NCBI GenBank assembly: GCA_913053915.1
Contig: CAJXGP010000123.1
Span: 1 to 6,543, forward strand
Reading direction: 5' to 3'
DNA: 6,543 nt
Source of the DNA: an uncultured Ignavibacteriales bacterium
GTDB lineage: Bacteria; Bacteroidota; Ignavibacteria; Ignavibacteriales; Ignavibacteriaceae
Shown here piece after piece: positions 6,317-6,543 of the stretch. The position numbers and the translations under genes were made by a program. Numbering within the stretch: the first letter of the stretch is position 1; every line of letters begins with the position of its first letter. The notes under the pieces are model-generated. The model searched no databases and was not told where the DNA came from. It saw nothing but the letters and a program-made list of their open reading frames with translations.

Positions 6317-6543
6317 TATTATATAATTGTATTCGCGCTGCCTTTTTTCATGAAAGTGTACTATTTTTAAAAAGATACAATCTATAAAATTTTTTGAATT
6401 AGTCTTCCTCGGCATAATTTAAATTTTATTCCGCCTTCATTTAAGCCTGCCGTATTAGTATCTTATCAGTAATATTCGTGTTATTTTCGGCAGAAAATAT
6501 TGATTTGTAATTGGTTTAATATTTTATAAGAATGATCGTATGA
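6317..6543. other. AT-rich region upstream of the cluster, no gene recognised
   Basis: No open frame of useful length is seen on either strand. It probably holds upstream promoter sequence and possibly the leader of a divergent gene beyond the right edge. An ATG at 6540 on the plus strand could be such a start but has no clear Shine-Dalgarno. The inverted pair CTGCCG (6447-6452) and CGGCAG (6488-6493), 35 bases apart, is weak. Confidence 0.5.

Noticed and set aside
6455..6472. TTAGTATCTTATCAGTAA, which recalls the FapR operator of Gram-positive fatty acid operons
   Set aside because: The symmetry is poor, it lies about 140 bases upstream of the promoter, and FapR is a Firmicutes regulator, not expected in this lineage.
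6447..6493. CTGCCG/CGGCAG inverted repeat with a 35-base spacer as a terminator or riboswitch
   Set aside because: The arms are only six bases, there is no adjoining T tract and no recognised aptamer pattern.
6500..6530. Divergent plus-strand promoter TTGATT ... TATAAG
   Set aside because: The spacer is 19 bases and in such AT-rich DNA the match is no better than chance; the gene it would serve is outside the window.

Overview
The window is one almost gap-free minus-strand block of about 6.3 kb holding a bacterial ribosomal-protein/fatty-acid-synthesis cluster. In transcription order (right to left) it reads: yceD-like DUF177 gene, rpmF, plsX, fabH, fabD, a cysteine-rich DUF3109-type gene, fabG, acpP, and the first two thirds of fabF, which runs off the left edge. 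No mobile element, CRISPR array, tRNA or rRNA gene was seen. The DNA is AT-rich, with Lys/Asn/Ile-rich proteins. The style of FabD, PlsX and the DUF3109 protein suggests the Bacteroidota/Chlorobiota/Ignavibacteriota group. That placement is an inference from general resemblance, not a search.

The right edge (6264-6543) has no gene. It holds a good sigma-70-like promoter (TTGACT, 17 bases, TATATT) pointing into the yceD gene, so the whole cluster could be one transcript. Gene spacing is tight: 18 bases between yceD and rpmF, 21 between rpmF and plsX, 12 between plsX and fabH, 33 between fabH and fabD. fabD/DUF3109 overlap by one base (TAATG) and DUF3109/fabG by four (ATGA). The only larger gaps flank acpP (91 bases before, 123 after). 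The gap after acpP holds a 30-base imperfect palindrome that may set the ACP:FabF ratio.

Functionally, PlsX makes acyl-phosphate from acyl-ACP for phospholipid synthesis. FabD loads malonate on ACP, FabH starts the chain, FabF extends it, FabG does the first reduction, and AcpP carries the intermediates. Dehydratase (FabZ/FabA) and enoyl reductase genes are not in the window.

The most notable observations are lesions. fabH is split into two frames at one copy of a 16-base unit. Writing that unit twice in tandem restores one 333-residue FabH with family spacing and an intact Cys-His-Asn triad. The next gene, fabD, lacks exactly 12 residues just before its catalytic GHSLGE motif, with all later active-site residues shifted by exactly 12 relative to E. 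coli FabD. These are either real deletions in adjacent core genes or consensus/assembly errors. The DUF3109-type gene wedged between fabD and fabG, with coupled start and stop codons, is the best candidate for an undescribed function tied to fatty acid synthesis.
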